Below are positions 4,907 through 5,188 of a DNA stretch of 5,188 nucleotides, piece after piece. How positions within the stretch are numbered: position 1 is the first letter of the stretch; each line of letters starts with the position of its first letter. Position numbers and translations under genes: made by a program. Below the pieces are notes generated by a model. That model did no database searches. It saw only the letters and a list, made by a program, of their open reading frames with translations, and had not been told where the DNA came from. This DNA is from Treponema sp. (GTDB lineage: Bacteria; Spirochaetota; Spirochaetia; Treponematales; Treponemataceae). Where the stretch lies: assembly GCA_016296655.1 (NCBI GenBank), contig JAEDIW010000094.1, positions 1-5,188 on the forward strand. The letters are read 5' to 3'.

Positions 4907-5188
4907 ATTGGATAAAGAAAAATGCTTTTAGAAAGCTCAATAAAGTTGTAAAACAGACATTTGCGCTGGAAAAAATCAGCACAAAACTGGAATCATTCTA
5001 CAACCTGGATTTCGACGGTTTCATGAAAGAACTAAAACAAAAACTCACCCCAAAGACCAAACTCGAATGGCTGGAAGTTTTTGAAGAAACAAAAAAATCC
5101 CTCCAGGAAATCCAAAGTCAAATCACCGCCACAGACAAAGAAATCAACGCACTTGTCTACAAACTCTACGATTTAACCGAAGAAGAAA
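4897..5188 (+). pseudogene. C-terminal remnant of an Eco57I-like (type IIG) restriction-methyltransferase
   Basis: An open frame runs from just after a TGA (4894-4896) to the right edge, with no plausible start or ribosome site. From about codon 24 the translation matches the C-terminal tail typical of Eco57I-type restriction-modification enzymes: FYNLDFDGFMKELK, then LEWLEVFEETKKSLQEIQ, and the hallmark TDKEINALVYKLYDLTEEE, part of the target-recognition/C-terminal helical region. An intact enzyme would need hundreds more residues upstream, including methyltransferase motifs, yet the DNA there belongs to the PARG-like gene. This is therefore a 5'-truncated fragment, continuing slightly past the window. 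Codon use shifts: Ile is always ATC and Thr mostly ACC here, whereas the PARG-like gene favours ATT and ACA/ACT, which supports a separate origin. The frame's first 20 or so codons probably belong to the junction, not the enzyme. The family call comes from recalled tail motifs. Confidence 0.7.

Noticed and set aside
1..5188. CRISPR array, tRNA or rRNA genes
   Set aside because: I found no regularly spaced direct repeats, no cloverleaf with the conserved T-arm, and no rRNA-like conserved blocks on either strand.

Overview
This low-GC window looks like an accessory region of a host-associated bacterium. The A/T-rich codon use, strong Shine-Dalgarno sites and a type IIG-like restriction enzyme tail would suit a gut, rumen or oral Treponema (Spirochaetota). 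That assignment is an impression, because no rRNA or housekeeping gene is present to confirm it.

Layout. Bases 1-354 hold no intact gene. They contain GC-rich palindromes at the left edge that resemble mobile-element ends, then a structured stretch (145-232) with an 11-bp stem, a second hairpin and a T-run. Bases 355-3253 carry a leftward two-gene operon. Its first gene encodes a 766-residue protein with two tandem AAA+ ATPase domains behind a helical N-terminal region. Its second encodes a protein of about 204 residues that overlaps the ATPase gene and probably starts at TTG. Bases 3254-3473 are a divergent intergenic region with a perfect 10-bp inverted repeat. Bases 3474-4906 carry a rightward two-gene operon: a 143-residue protein with 12 cysteines, probably zinc-binding, and a 333-residue protein that I read as a divergent poly(ADP-ribose) glycohydrolase (PARG-type macrodomain). 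The window ends in the beheaded C-terminal tail of an Eco57I-like restriction-methyltransferase (4897-5188), whose codon use differs from its neighbours.

How the genes may work together. Both operons are tightly packed (overlapping genes) and diverge from one intergenic region. This suggests one cassette: an AAA+ remodelling ATPase with a small partner on one side, and a Cys-rich protein with an ADP-ribose hydrolase-like protein on the other. Flanking debris of mobile and restriction elements suggests a variable locus, where stress or anti-phage functions are common. No gene here is a recognised defence gene, so a defence role is inference. The most noteworthy item is the PARG-like protein: the family landmarks appear in order, but the glycine-rich catalytic loop is heavily altered.
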